From Hungateiclostridiaceae bacterium UBA1305 (lineage in GTDB: Bacteria; Bacillota; Clostridia; Acetivibrionales; DTU013), in NCBI GenBank assembly GCA_002307275.1, contig DBTX01000083.1, positions 2,767-46,409 on the forward strand: a stretch of DNA of 43,643 nucleotides, written 5' to 3'. Each line of letters begins with the position of its first letter. Position 1 is the stretch's first letter. The notes below the pieces were generated by a model. The model searched no databases and had not been told where the DNA came from. It saw only the letters and a program-made list of their open reading frames with translations. The position numbers were made by a program, and so were the translations under genes. Positions 25,408 to 33,382 of the stretch are shown here, one piece after another.

Positions 25408-26820
25408 ATGCAGGAGATATTTACAAGCGTCGGGATCGATATCGGGACAACTACCACACAATTAATATTCAGCAGGATTACCATGGAAAGTAAGGGAAGA
25501 GGCAGTGCCATCCCTGAAACCAGAATTGTCGATAAAGAAATCATATACAAAAGCCCCATCTATTTTACACCTTTCGTATCTCAGTACCAAATTGATGTAT
25601 TAACTTTGAAAAAAATCATATCAACAGAGTACGAATGTAGTGGAATTGGCAGGGATGAAGTTTTAACAGGTGCTGTAATCATAACAGGTGAATCTGCCAG
25701 AAAGGAGAATGCGCAAGAGGTTGTAAATGCTTTATCTGTATTTGCAGGAGATTTTGTTGTAAGTACGGCAGGGCCGGATTTAGAGTCGATACTGGCTGGA
25801 TGGGGAGCAGGTGCGGGTGAATTGTCAAAACTCTGTACCGGTTCAGTGATCAATTTTGATATCGGCGGAGGAACAACCAATGCAGCTGTTTTTTTTAATG
25901 GAGAGGTCATTGATTCATTTGCGCTTGATATTGGGGGGAGGCTGATAAAACTGGATGAAAACGGATACATCTCTTATATTTCCAATAGACTTAAGCCTGT
26001 GCTTCACAGCCTGGAATCAAACTTATTTGTGGGGATGAGGGCTGAATTTGTGGATTTAAAGAGAGTAGCGGACAGACTATCCGGTATGTTCATCGAATTG
26101 ATATTGCAAAAGGAACTGACGAAAGATACAAACAAGCTTTTTATCGGACATGGACACAAGAAATTGAAGGTTGATCACATTATGTTTTCAGGCGGGGTTT
26201 CAGAGTACATATACGGCAGTGAGAATATTGATACGCTGGAGAAGTCGACAAAGTTCAAGGATATTGGTCCTTTACTGGGCTATTGTATCAGACAGACTTT
26301 TTCAGCCTTAAAAATAAGTTTGCTGCCGCCCAGCGAAAGGATCAGGGCAACAGTGGTCGGCGCTGGCAATTATTCATTGGGTGTCAGTGGAAGTACCGTT
26401 ACTTTCAATAATGAAAACCTTCCAATCAAAAACATTCCGGTAATCAAATTGTTTGGAGACCATGAAGAAGAGGAGATAGGCAGTATCTACAAAAGAATAT
26501 TATCTAAAAATACCATGTTTCAGGATGAACCAACAGCTATAGCCTTTAGGGGCAGGAGATGTCCCGGTTATCAGGATATCAGGAGTATGGCTTGTCAAAT
26601 CATAGAAGCAACAAAAGATTCAAAAAATCCAATCATTGTAATAACTGAAAGCGATTTTGCAAAAGCATTGGGGCAGACAATCCTGATCATGCTGCATAAC
26701 AGTAAGCCTGTCATATGCCTGGACGGTATCAAAGTCAGTGATGGCAGCTATATTGACATTGGCCGGCAGACGGCGGGAGTCGTTCTGGTAGTAGTAAAAA
26801 CGTTGATATTTAATAGTTAG
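25408..26820 (+). CDS. eutA: Ethanolamine ammonia-lyase reactivating factor EutA
   Basis: EutA is an ASKHA-fold ATPase chaperone that removes damaged cobalamin from ethanolamine ammonia-lyase so it can bind fresh adenosylcobalamin. The 470-residue protein has the N-terminal phosphate loop VGIDIGTTTTQLIF, a second phosphate loop FDIGGGTTNAAVF, and VMFSGGVSEYI-like sequence (seen as IMFSGGVSEYIYG) in the adenosine region. The ATG at 25408 is preferred over 25402 because AAGGTG then has a seven-base spacing. It heads the eutA-eat-eutB-eutC operon. Confidence 0.93.
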   Translation: MQEIFTSVGIDIGTTTTQLIFSRITMESKGRGSAIPETRIVDKEIIYKSPIYFTPFVSQYQIDVLTLKKIISTEYECSGIGRDEVLTGAVIITGESARKENAQEVVNALSVFAGDFVVSTAGPDLESILAGWGAGAGELSKLCTGSVINFDIGGGTTNAAVFFNGEVIDSFALDIGGRLIKLDENGYISYISNRLKPVLHSLESNLFVGMRAEFVDLKRVADRLSGMFIELILQKELTKDTNKLFIGHGHKKLKVDHIMFSGGVSEYIYGSENIDTLEKSTKFKDIGPLLGYCIRQTFSALKISLLPPSERIRATVVGAGNYSLGVSGSTVTFNNENLPIKNIPVIKLFGDHEEEEIGSIYKRILSKNTMFQDEPTAIAFRGRRCPGYQDIRSMACQIIEATKDSKNPIIVITESDFAKALGQTILIMLHNSKPVICLDGIKVSDGSYIDIGRQTAGVVLVVVKTLIFNS

Positions 26821-26854
26821 AATAAAATGAGAGTTTATTAGGGGGGGTTATTTT

Positions 26855-28201
26855 ATGAGCAATACTTTGAGTAAATCATTATCACCTGTCCAATTGTGGG
26901 GGATTATCGTAGGTATGGTCATATCGGGCATGTATTTCGGATGGAACTATGCCTTGCAATACACAAGCCCGCTGGGACTTTTTGGAGCAACATTGATCGT
27001 AACCGCATTTTATCTGACATTTATGTTCTGCTTTGCTGAAATGTCCACCGCCATTCCTCATGCAGGTGGTCCAATGGCTTATTCCAAAAGGGTTATGGGA
27101 CCTTTTGGAGGATTTGTAGCCGGATTTTCAGTGCTTGTTGAATATATGCTTGCCACACCGGCCATTTCTCTTTCAATTGGTGCCTACATACACTTCCTGA
27201 TGCCGTCCATCCCTGTTGTAGCAGCTGCTGCAGTAAGCTACATCATCTTTGTATTGATCAACTGTCTTGGCGTTAAGACTGCTGCAATTGTTGAACTCAT
27301 TGTAACAGTAGTTGCTATTGGCGGTATCATTCTTTTCGGCATTGGCGGTATAGGCCATGTCAACATAAACAATATTATCGGAGGAGACATATTCTTTGGC
27401 GGCTGGAAAGGAATATTTGCTGCCATTCCTTTTGCCATATGGTTTTATCTTGCTGTTGAAGGCGGCGCTATGGCTGCAGAGGAATGCAAAAACCCCAAAA
27501 AGGATATTCCGAAAGGATTTTTACTGGGAATATTTACACTGGTTATTCTGGCTGCTGTGACTCTGCTTATAACAACCGGTGCCGGAGAAACCAGCAAGAT
27601 AAACAACATGGATTCTCCTCTTCCAGGTGTTCTGGCTATCATATTTGGAGAAGGAAACATATTATCAAAGATATTGTCCTTTATCGGCTTATTTGGTCTG
27701 GTTGCAAGTTTGCACGGCATTATTATCGGCTATTCAAGACAAACCTTTGCAATGGCCAGGGAGGGGTATCTGCCGAAATTCCTGTCCTATACCACTGAAA
27801 AGAGCAAGACGCCGATTTGGGCAATCATCGTTCCCAGTATTATTGGTATCGCATTTGTATTTACAGGCGCTACTGCAACGATCATTACGATTTCCTGCTT
27901 TGGAGCTATTGCGTTATATATCATCAGTATGATAACGGTATTTATGCTTCGTATAAAGGAACCCAACCTGAACAGACCGTTTAAGGTTGCTTATCCCATT
28001 GTTCCTGTCATTGCCCTGACAATTGCCGTAGTATTCCTTATCGCTGTGACGTATGCAAACCTGGCTACCATGCTGTGGGTCGCCTTGACCTATTTAGTAG
28101 CAATTGTATTTTACCTGACGTACAGCAGAATGGGTCTTAAGAAGCAGAAGGCAGCAGGTTCGGCAGAGGTGCAATCTGCTGCGGAAGTTGAAGGCGCCTA
28201 G
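26855..28201 (+). CDS. eat: Ethanolamine permease (APC superfamily)
   Basis: The protein is a 448-residue membrane transporter with about 12 hydrophobic helices, from the amino acid-polyamine-organocation superfamily. It opens SPVQLWGIIVGMVISGMYFG and contains FAEMSTAIPHAGGPMAYSKR, both typical of ethanolamine permeases. The C-terminal tail is short and Ala/Glu-rich. A GGGGGGG site precedes the ATG. Placement between eutA and eutB makes ethanolamine import the likely role. A strong hairpin follows the stop codon. Confidence 0.93.
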   Translation: MSNTLSKSLSPVQLWGIIVGMVISGMYFGWNYALQYTSPLGLFGATLIVTAFYLTFMFCFAEMSTAIPHAGGPMAYSKRVMGPFGGFVAGFSVLVEYMLATPAISLSIGAYIHFLMPSIPVVAAAAVSYIIFVLINCLGVKTAAIVELIVTVVAIGGIILFGIGGIGHVNINNIIGGDIFFGGWKGIFAAIPFAIWFYLAVEGGAMAAEECKNPKKDIPKGFLLGIFTLVILAAVTLLITTGAGETSKINNMDSPLPGVLAIIFGEGNILSKILSFIGLFGLVASLHGIIIGYSRQTFAMAREGYLPKFLSYTTEKSKTPIWAIIVPSIIGIAFVFTGATATIITISCFGAIALYIISMITVFMLRIKEPNLNRPFKVAYPIVPVIALTIAVVFLIAVTYANLATMLWVALTYLVAIVFYLTYSRMGLKKQKAAGSAEVQSAAEVEGA

Positions 28202-28203
28202 TA

Positions 28204-28264
28204 CACTGTTAATTCTATTACATATGCTATCCGGTAGTAGCGTACGTAATTAGAGTTAACAGTG
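28204..28264 (+). promoter_or_regulatory. Long RNA hairpin between eat and eutB
   Basis: The two arms, 28204-28230 and about 28237-28264, pair over 26 of 27 positions with one bulged base and one A-C mismatch. Three positions are U-G pairs that are stable only in the plus-strand RNA. There is no T-run, so it is not a standard terminator. It may protect or separate the eat and eutBC parts of the mRNA. Confidence 0.75.
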
Positions 28265-28299
28265 CTCTATATAAAATTTTCTGTAGGATGGATGATACA

Positions 28300-29658
28300 A
28301 TGATTTTGAAAACAAGACTTTTTGGCAGGTCCTATCAATTCAGAGATGTGAAGGACGTTCTCGCCAAGGCAAATGAAGAAAAATCAGGCGATATCCTGGC
28401 AGGAGTAGCTGCTGAAAATACTGCTGAAAGAGTGGCTGCAAAAGTAGTTCTTTCAGAGCTGACACTGGAAGATCTGATGAATCATCCTGTTGTTCCATAT
28501 GAAGAGGATGAGGTAACAAGAGTAATACAGGATTCAGTGGATATGGCAGCATATCATTCTGTCAGTTCCAAAACAGTCGGAGAGCTTCGTGAAATGATTT
28601 TATGCCTTGATGGGGCTGAAATAGAGCGCATCGGCAGTGGTCTGACATCCGAAATGGTATCAGGTGTCACGAAGCTGATGAGTAATTTGGATCTCGTGTA
28701 TGCTGCGAAGAAAATAACTGCAACGGCTCACTGTAATACGACAATCGGGAAAAAAGGAACTCTTTCGGCAAGACTTCAGCCAAATCATGCGACTGACGAT
28801 ATCGCCGGGGTGCTTGCATCCATCAAAGAGGGCCTCAGCTATGGCGTGGGCGACGCGGTTATTGGCCTCAATCCTGTTGATGACAGTATCGATAATGTCT
28901 CGCGGCTGCTGAATTCCTTCAGGGAATTTACCGTAAAGTGGAAAATTCCGACACAGAACTGCGTCCTGGCCCATATAACCACACAAATGGAGGCTTTGGA
29001 GAGAGGTGTGCCTGTAGACCTGATGTTCCAGAGCATAGCCGGATCCGAGAAGTCCAATCGTGCCTTCGGCATCACTACAAGTCTGCTGGATGAGGGATAC
29101 GAAATGATGAAGTGCAAGGCAGCATCGGAAGGGCCGAACTATATGTATTTTGAAACAGGCCAGGGTTCGGAACTATCCTCCGAGGGGCACAACAATGCGG
29201 ACCAGCTAACAATGGAGGCAAGATGCTATGGGCTTGCGAAAAGGTATAAGCCGTTCCTTGTAAATGACGTAGTAGGATTTATTGGCCCGGAATATCTTTA
29301 TGATTCCAGACAAGTAATCCGTGCGGGTCTTGAGGATCATTTCATGGGAAAACTGTCGGGATTGCCCATGGGCGTAGACGCCTGCTACACCAATCATATG
29401 AAGGCCGATCAGAATGATATTGAAAATCTGCTGCTATTGCTTACAGAAGCTGACTGCAATTATTTTATGGGTCTGCCTGTAGCGGATGATGTAATGCTGA
29501 TGTACCAATCCTCCAGTTACCATGATATTGCAGCATTAAGAGAAATAACAGGCAAAAGGCCTGTTAAGGAATTCGAAAAGAGAATGGAGGAACTGGGAAT
29601 ACTTGAAAATGGCAGGCTTGCAGAAAGAGCAGGAGATCCTTCCATTTTTGCCGATTGA
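28300..29658 (+). CDS. eutB: Ethanolamine ammonia-lyase large subunit EutB
   Basis: EutB carries the active site of the adenosylcobalamin-dependent lyase that converts ethanolamine to acetaldehyde and ammonia. The protein is 452 residues, matching the family's usual length. It begins MILKTRLFGRSYQF and has KANEEKSGDILAGVAA. Central segments are CNTTIGKKGTLSARLQPNH, GDAVIGLNPVDDS and YFETGQGSELSSEGHN, and the end includes MGLPVADDVMLMYQ. The ATG at 28300 is preferred over 28288 because homologues begin at this methionine. It pairs with eutC 34 bases downstream. Confidence 0.97.
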   Translation: MILKTRLFGRSYQFRDVKDVLAKANEEKSGDILAGVAAENTAERVAAKVVLSELTLEDLMNHPVVPYEEDEVTRVIQDSVDMAAYHSVSSKTVGELREMILCLDGAEIERIGSGLTSEMVSGVTKLMSNLDLVYAAKKITATAHCNTTIGKKGTLSARLQPNHATDDIAGVLASIKEGLSYGVGDAVIGLNPVDDSIDNVSRLLNSFREFTVKWKIPTQNCVLAHITTQMEALERGVPVDLMFQSIAGSEKSNRAFGITTSLLDEGYEMMKCKAASEGPNYMYFETGQGSELSSEGHNNADQLTMEARCYGLAKRYKPFLVNDVVGFIGPEYLYDSRQVIRAGLEDHFMGKLSGLPMGVDACYTNHMKADQNDIENLLLLLTEADCNYFMGLPVADDVMLMYQSSSYHDIAALREITGKRPVKEFEKRMEELGILENGRLAERAGDPSIFAD

Positions 29659-29692
29659 ATCTGTAGAATTTCATGTAAGCAGGAGGGATGAT

Positions 29693-30463
29693 ATGAACTG
29701 TGATTATGTAAGAGATATATCGGCTTTGGATCTATCAAGTAGAGTTACCGTAGACAACCCCGAAGATATGGAATTGTGCAGGAGGCTGAAAGCCGGTACA
29801 TTGGCCAGGATCTGCGTAGGAAGAGCCGGAAGCAGGTACAGGACTGAAACCCTGTTGAGATTCAGGGCTGATCATGCAGTTGCCATGGATGCGGTCTGGT
29901 CCTCCGTCGATGAAAGCATCGTTGATAAGCTTGGTTTTGTAAAGGTACAGACACTTGTCTCAAACAAGGATGAATACCTGACCAGGCCGGACCGGGGGAG
30001 AAGATTTACTCAGGATACATTGGCAGAGATTAAAAAGAAATGCATCCATGAACCAGATATCCAGATTGTGGTTGCCGATGGACTAAGTGCACCAGCAATT
30101 AACGAAAACCTGAGAGATATTTACCCAATTATCGTTGAAGGCCTGACAGCCAAAGGGTATAAAACAGGAACACCGATCTTTGTCAGGTTCGGAAGAGTCG
30201 CAACAATGGACCGCATCAGCGAAGCACTCCATGCAAGGATAACGATTCTATTGGTTGGAGAGAGGCCCGGTCTGGCTACCGGTGAAAGTATGGGATGTTA
30301 TATGGCTTTTGAGGCGAGTACCCAGAAACCCGAGTCCCAAAGGACGGTAGTTTCCAATATTCATAAAAACGGGACTCCGCCGGTAGAAGCAGGAGCATAT
30401 ATTGTATCCGTTGCGGAGATCATCATGAAATGTGAAAGAAGTGGTGTTGATCTGAAATTGTAG
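29693..30463 (+). CDS. eutC: Ethanolamine ammonia-lyase small subunit EutC
   Basis: EutC completes the lyase and helps bind adenosylcobalamin. The 256-residue form starting at 29693 has a clear GGAGGG ribosome site; a longer reading from 29603 would overlap eutB. Family segments include ARICVGRAGSRYRTETLLRF, FRADHAVAMDAVWS and VADGLSAPAINENL. VGERPGLATGESMGCYMAFE and VSNIHKNGTPPVEAGAYI (each within 20 residues) follow. It is the last gene of the operon and is followed by a terminator. Confidence 0.96.
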   Translation: MNCDYVRDISALDLSSRVTVDNPEDMELCRRLKAGTLARICVGRAGSRYRTETLLRFRADHAVAMDAVWSSVDESIVDKLGFVKVQTLVSNKDEYLTRPDRGRRFTQDTLAEIKKKCIHEPDIQIVVADGLSAPAINENLRDIYPIIVEGLTAKGYKTGTPIFVRFGRVATMDRISEALHARITILLVGERPGLATGESMGCYMAFEASTQKPESQRTVVSNIHKNGTPPVEAGAYIVSVAEIIMKCERSGVDLKL

Positions 30464-30486
30464 AATAGCATGGAACTTCAGGCATG

Positions 30487-30529
30487 AAAACAGTGCAGGG
30501 ATCAAAAAGATCATTTCTGTACTGTTTTA
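30487..30529 (+). terminator. Terminator of the eut operon
   Basis: The outer stem AAAACAGT/ACTGTTTT encloses GCAG/CTGT pairing and GATC/GATC around an A-rich loop. The 3' arm ends in TTTT, giving a short T-run. Confidence 0.75.
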
Positions 30530-30580
30530 TACCGTGCAAAATTTGATTACTAAACTGTAGCAAAATAGTTATATAAAGAT

Positions 30581-30611
30581 GTACAATTAGACATACTATG
30601 TTATAATGTAC
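30581..30611. promoter_or_regulatory. Imperfect palindrome over the abrB -10
   Basis: GTACA...ACATA on the left mirrors TATGT...TGTAC on the right around a central C at 30596; ten or more of 15 positions match. It includes the TATAAT at 30602-30607 that is the likely -10 of the abrB-like gene. AbrB/SpoVT proteins often repress their own promoters, so an autoregulatory site is plausible. Confidence 0.5.
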
Positions 30612-30635
30612 AAAAAGGTAAACAGGAGCTAAATT

Positions 30636-30875
30636 ATGAAATCTACAGGTATAGTAAGAAAAGTTGACGAACTCGGACGAATAGTACTTCCGATAGAACT
30701 GAGAAGAACCCTTGATATAGCTGAAAAGGACGCTCTGGAGATCTATGTTGATGGAGCAAACATTATATTTAAGAAGTATGAGCCAGGCTGTATTTTTTGC
30801 TCAGAGGCAAATGGTATTATTGACTTTAAAGGAAAGAATATCTGCAAAAATTGCATAGATGAACTTCAAAAATAA
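30636..30875 (+). CDS. AbrB/SpoVT-family transition-state regulator
   Basis: The 79-residue protein is a small swapped-hairpin DNA-binding protein. The N-terminal AbrB domain is complete: MKSTGIVRKVDELGRIVLPI, then ELRRTLDIAEKDALEIYVDG. The C-terminus has CIFC and CKNC pairs that may form a zinc site, a layout common among clostridial AbrB proteins. An AGGAG site precedes the ATG. It is monocistronic by context, after the eut terminator. Such proteins control the shift from growth to stationary phase or sporulation; targets here are unknown. Confidence 0.93.
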   Translation: MKSTGIVRKVDELGRIVLPIELRRTLDIAEKDALEIYVDGANIIFKKYEPGCIFCSEANGIIDFKGKNICKNCIDELQK

Positions 30876-30893
30876 TCTGACACTACTCACTGT

Positions 30894-30937
30894 ACAAAGT
30901 ACATCTCATTTTGAAGGGAAAATGAGATGTACTTTGT
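30894..30937. repeat. Perfect 19-bp inverted repeat with a six-base loop
   Basis: The left arm 30894-30912 and right arm 30919-30937 are exact complements around GAAGGG. It lies between the converging abrB gene and the small minus-strand gene at 30975-31208. There is no T-run on either side, so it may work as a bidirectional transcript end or be a small palindromic repeat. Confidence 0.8.
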
Positions 30938-30974
30938 GCTGGAGACCTTTTGAATAAGGAAACTCTCCTTTACT

Positions 30975-31208
30975 CTATTGCTCCATCCACCAGCGATTTT
31001 CCAGATTAAACAATTCCATGTCCCGGCTGTCAATTTTACATCGCCAGCGGATAGCTCCATCAAATAATTTATTGCTTCGAACTGGATCACTGATTGTAAA
31101 AGTGTCATCATTATATTTTAGTTCCGTTGGAACGTTCCAGCCGTCTTCTGAGAGCGATGTTTCTATCGTTAAATATACTTTCTTCGGTCCACTTTGTTTC
31201 TTTGCCAT
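30975..31208 (-). CDS. Small hypothetical protein
   Basis: I do not recognise this 77-residue protein. It begins MAKKQSGPKK, has no membrane segment or signal peptide, and is rich in charged and tryptophan residues toward the end (AIRWRCKID and RWWMEQ). The alternating hydrophobic pattern KVYLTIETS and FTISDPV suggests a small beta-rich fold. A TCGGAGGTGTGAT ribosome site, correctly spaced before the ATG at 31208, supports it as real. It is alone on the minus strand, converging with abrB. Confidence 0.7.
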   Translation of the reverse strand: MAKKQSGPKKVYLTIETSLSEDGWNVPTELKYNDDTFTISDPVRSNKLFDGAIRWRCKIDSRDMELFNLENRWWMEQ

Positions 31209-31296
31209 ATCACACCTCCGAACGAATGTTCTATGCCATATTCTACAGTAAAATCATTCAATATGCAAACTTATCTCTGGAGTATCCATAGTAGTT

Positions 31297-32091
31297 TCAA
31301 TTTATTAATTCAGTAAATGTCTCAATATCAGTATCATTAAATATTTGCATCCTTTTTATTTCATATTTCCCTGGAGGAATATATACCTTGTAATCTGATG
31401 TTACTACACAATATTTGTAATACTTTTTTGCCATGCAGATGATCTCTTTGTTATAAGCGCCAAAAGGATATGCCAGTACTGTAACATTCTTGTTCAATTG
31501 ACTTTCCAAAGCAGTCCTGGAATCTTTGAGCTCACTTTCAGCAGAAGCAATTGGCATTTTCGTAAGATTATTATGATGAATGGTGTGTGATTCAAAATCA
31601 ATCAAGTCCCTCATTTTGTTGATCTCGTCAAAGTTGAGATATCCCTTATGTCCAATAGCTCCTGTTATTAGAAATATAGTAGCTTTGAAACCGTATTCTT
31701 TCAATATCGGATAAGCATTTTTGTAATTGTCTTCATAGCCGTCGTCAAATGTTATGATGATCGGTTTATTAATATTCTGTACAGTGTCAAGCTGATCAAA
31801 TGTAATAGGAGTAAACCCCGTGTCATGCAGGCATTTCATCTGCTCATCGAATTGTTTGATGGAAATGAACATATCCTTTGGGCCGGAAATATTATTGTCA
31901 ATACAATGATACGCAATAATTGGAACGCCTTTCAAGCTTCCGGAATTCAAACTCATTATTTTTTTCAGATAAACGATAACAACTTTGTTTTTTACAAATA
32001 GCCTGGCGGGTGATAGGACTATACCTGCCAGAGCTGCTATTACAATTATTATTATTATTAAAACTTTATACCTTCTTGATATTCTATTCAT
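31297..32091 (-). CDS. Membrane-anchored polysaccharide deacetylase
   Basis: The 264-residue protein belongs to the NodB-homology (carbohydrate esterase 4-like) family, which removes acetyl groups from N-acetylglucosamine polymers. A basic N-terminus and hydrophobic segment (about 10-30) form an uncleaved signal anchor. Motif 1 is ITFDDGYED, with the two aspartates; motif 2 is SHTIHHNNL, with metal histidines; motif 3 is AYPFGAYNKE. The likely substrate is peptidoglycan or another surface glycan outside the membrane. An AAGGGATGT site precedes the start. Confidence 0.9.
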   Translation of the reverse strand: MNRISRRYKVLIIIIIVIAALAGIVLSPARLFVKNKVVIVYLKKIMSLNSGSLKGVPIIAYHCIDNNISGPKDMFISIKQFDEQMKCLHDTGFTPITFDQLDTVQNINKPIIITFDDGYEDNYKNAYPILKEYGFKATIFLITGAIGHKGYLNFDEINKMRDLIDFESHTIHHNNLTKMPIASAESELKDSRTALESQLNKNVTVLAYPFGAYNKEIICMAKKYYKYCVVTSDYKVYIPPGKYEIKRMQIFNDTDIETFTELIN

Positions 32092-32183
32092 TACATCCCT
32101 TTTATCAACTTGAATAAGCTTAGCATCAACACTGCCGGTGGATTAAAGTAATTGCGCTGAAACTGGAAGTTCGGTATGATCAA

Positions 32184-32429
32184 TCAAATCTTATCCTTAA
32201 TCACATTGTAATCAAAGGTATTCAATTCTTCCTGTTTGAGTGGAAGGGTTTTAATAAAATTAAACGCTTTAATAGCCTCAAGGGATATTAGGCAATCGTT
32301 ACATTTAGGACAATAATGCATAAGGGTATTATCTAATAAGATAGTTGCTCCCTTGGACCTGGATTTTACTGTTTGATAAACAATTGATGTAGCTGTGTGG
32401 CAGTGTATGCATTTTAAAGTATACCCCAT
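32184..32429 (-). CDS. YgiT-type zinc-finger protein
   Basis: This is an 81-residue protein with two CxxC pairs (CIHC at about residues 7-10 and CPKC at about 40-43), the layout of the YgiT/MqsA N-terminal zinc ribbon. No C-terminal helix-turn-helix as in full MqsA is present; the tail is helical and charged. No toxin partner lies beside it, so an antitoxin role is not supported. A CAAGGAGAC ribosome site precedes the ATG at 32429. Confidence 0.75.
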   Translation of the reverse strand: MGYTLKCIHCHTATSIVYQTVKSRSKGATILLDNTLMHYCPKCNDCLISLEAIKAFNFIKTLPLKQEELNTFDYNVIKDKI

Positions 32430-32605
32430 ATGAATGTCTCCTTGATGTCGATACTCTTATTTTACCATACAGGAGACATAGTTTTGATATAAAAATGCAA
32501 ACTTTATGTTAATACTTTTATTTCCGCCTACCATCGCTCACTATCATAATTCAAGTAATAGCGACGTTACCTGTTTGAGCCCAGACGGCTTTTTTGCTTC
32601 ATGAA

Positions 32606-32655
32606 ATAAAAAAATGAAGATACCCAGATAGTGATATCTATCGCGGTATCTTCAT
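32606..32655 (-). terminator. Terminator of the small Cys/Gly-rich gene
   Basis: On the minus strand, GAAGATACC pairs with GGTATCTTC, with an inner AGATA/TATCT stem, followed by a run of seven T residues. Confidence 0.85.
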
Positions 32656-32668
32656 CTATAATATTCAT

Positions 32669-32815
32669 TTAACAGTTCTTTTTACAACCACCAAATCCCC
32701 CGATGCCGCCAAAGCCGCCGCAACAGCAAAGTACAATTATTATAATAACAATCCATATCCACCAGGAGCCGAATCCAAAACCGGTATTACATCCGCATCC
32801 TCTATCATCTTCCAT
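32669..32815 (-). CDS. Small cysteine/glycine-rich membrane peptide
   Basis: This 48-residue peptide has a charged start (MEDDRGCGCN), a hydrophobic core (WWIWIVIIIIVL, about residues 18-29) and a CCCGGFGGIGGFGGCKKNC tail. It has seven cysteines and no recognised catalytic motif. A GGAGGA site six bases before the ATG and a dedicated terminator just after the stop support a real gene. It resembles, in style, small spore-associated or YjcZ-like Gly-rich membrane peptides of Firmicutes, but I cannot assign it to a family with confidence. Confidence 0.75.
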   Translation of the reverse strand: MEDDRGCGCNTGFGFGSWWIWIVIIIIVLCCCGGFGGIGGFGGCKKNC

Positions 32816-32928
32816 AAAAATCCTCCATACTGGTTATACATTAAAACTCTTGATGTATTATATGGAAGATTGACATAATGTGTGAATAATATTTTATGCA
32901 AGATCAATACATAGGCCGATTTACATAG

Positions 32929-32962
32929 TAAAACCCGCTAATCTTTTGATATTAGCGGGTTT
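32929..32962 (-). terminator. Terminator of the tRNA pair
   Basis: AAACCCGCTAAT and ATTAGCGGGTTT form a 12-bp stem around a short loop, followed on the minus strand by T residues, directly after tRNA-Arg. Confidence 0.88.
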
Positions 32963-32966
32963 CATG

Positions 32967-33043
32967 TGGTATGCCTGATAGGATTTGAACCTACGGCCAA
33001 CGGATTAGAAATCCGTTGCTCTATCCAGCTGAGCTACAGGCAC
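32967..33043 (-). tRNA. tRNA-Arg (anticodon TCT)
   Basis: The 77-base sequence folds as a cloverleaf. The acceptor is GTGCCTG/CAGGCAT, the D-stem GCTC/GAGC, the anticodon stem CGGAT/ATCCG with TCT, and the T-loop is TTCAAAT. The discriminator is A and CCA is encoded. It reads AGA codons. Confidence 0.95.
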
Positions 33044-33093
33044 ATATTCACTTTTGTGGATATGACTTCGGCCATGTCCATGTCAAAAGGGTT

Positions 33094-33167
33094 TGGAGCG
33101 GGTGATGGGAATCGGACCCACGCAATCAGCTTGGAAGGCTGATGTTCTACCATTGAACTACACCCGC
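33094..33167 (-). tRNA. tRNA-Gly (anticodon TCC)
   Basis: The 74-base sequence folds as a cloverleaf. The acceptor is GCGGGTG/CACCCGC, the anticodon loop CTTCCAA carries TCC, and the T-loop is TTCGATT-like (GGTCCGATTCCC region). The discriminator is T and CCA is encoded. It is the first gene of the two-tRNA unit, 50 bases before tRNA-Arg. Confidence 0.95.
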
Positions 33168-33194
33168 ACAGTGTTCTTGACTTCCGACTTCAAT

Positions 33195-33223
33195 ATTATA
33201 CAATCGAGGCTCCCTTTTGTCAA
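33195..33223 (-). promoter_or_regulatory. Consensus promoter of the tRNA pair
   Basis: On the minus strand TTGACA, exactly 17 bases, then TATAAT: a full consensus sigma-A promoter, with a start about 20 bases before tRNA-Gly. Confidence 0.92.
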
Positions 33224-33382
33224 TGCCAGCTGCTTGTATTTGTTTTTATAATTGACTGGCAAAATTTATCATGCAAAAAGTAAAGAATTTATACAAAATA
33301 TACAAAATGCTATGTAGTTTTTACTATAAAAATTGTTTAAAATTCTATTGTAAGGTATTTCTGCACACGGGGAGAAATCAGG

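Noticed and set aside
32184..32429. MqsA-type antitoxin.
   Set aside because: Only the zinc ribbon part is present, with no DNA-binding domain and no adjacent toxin gene.
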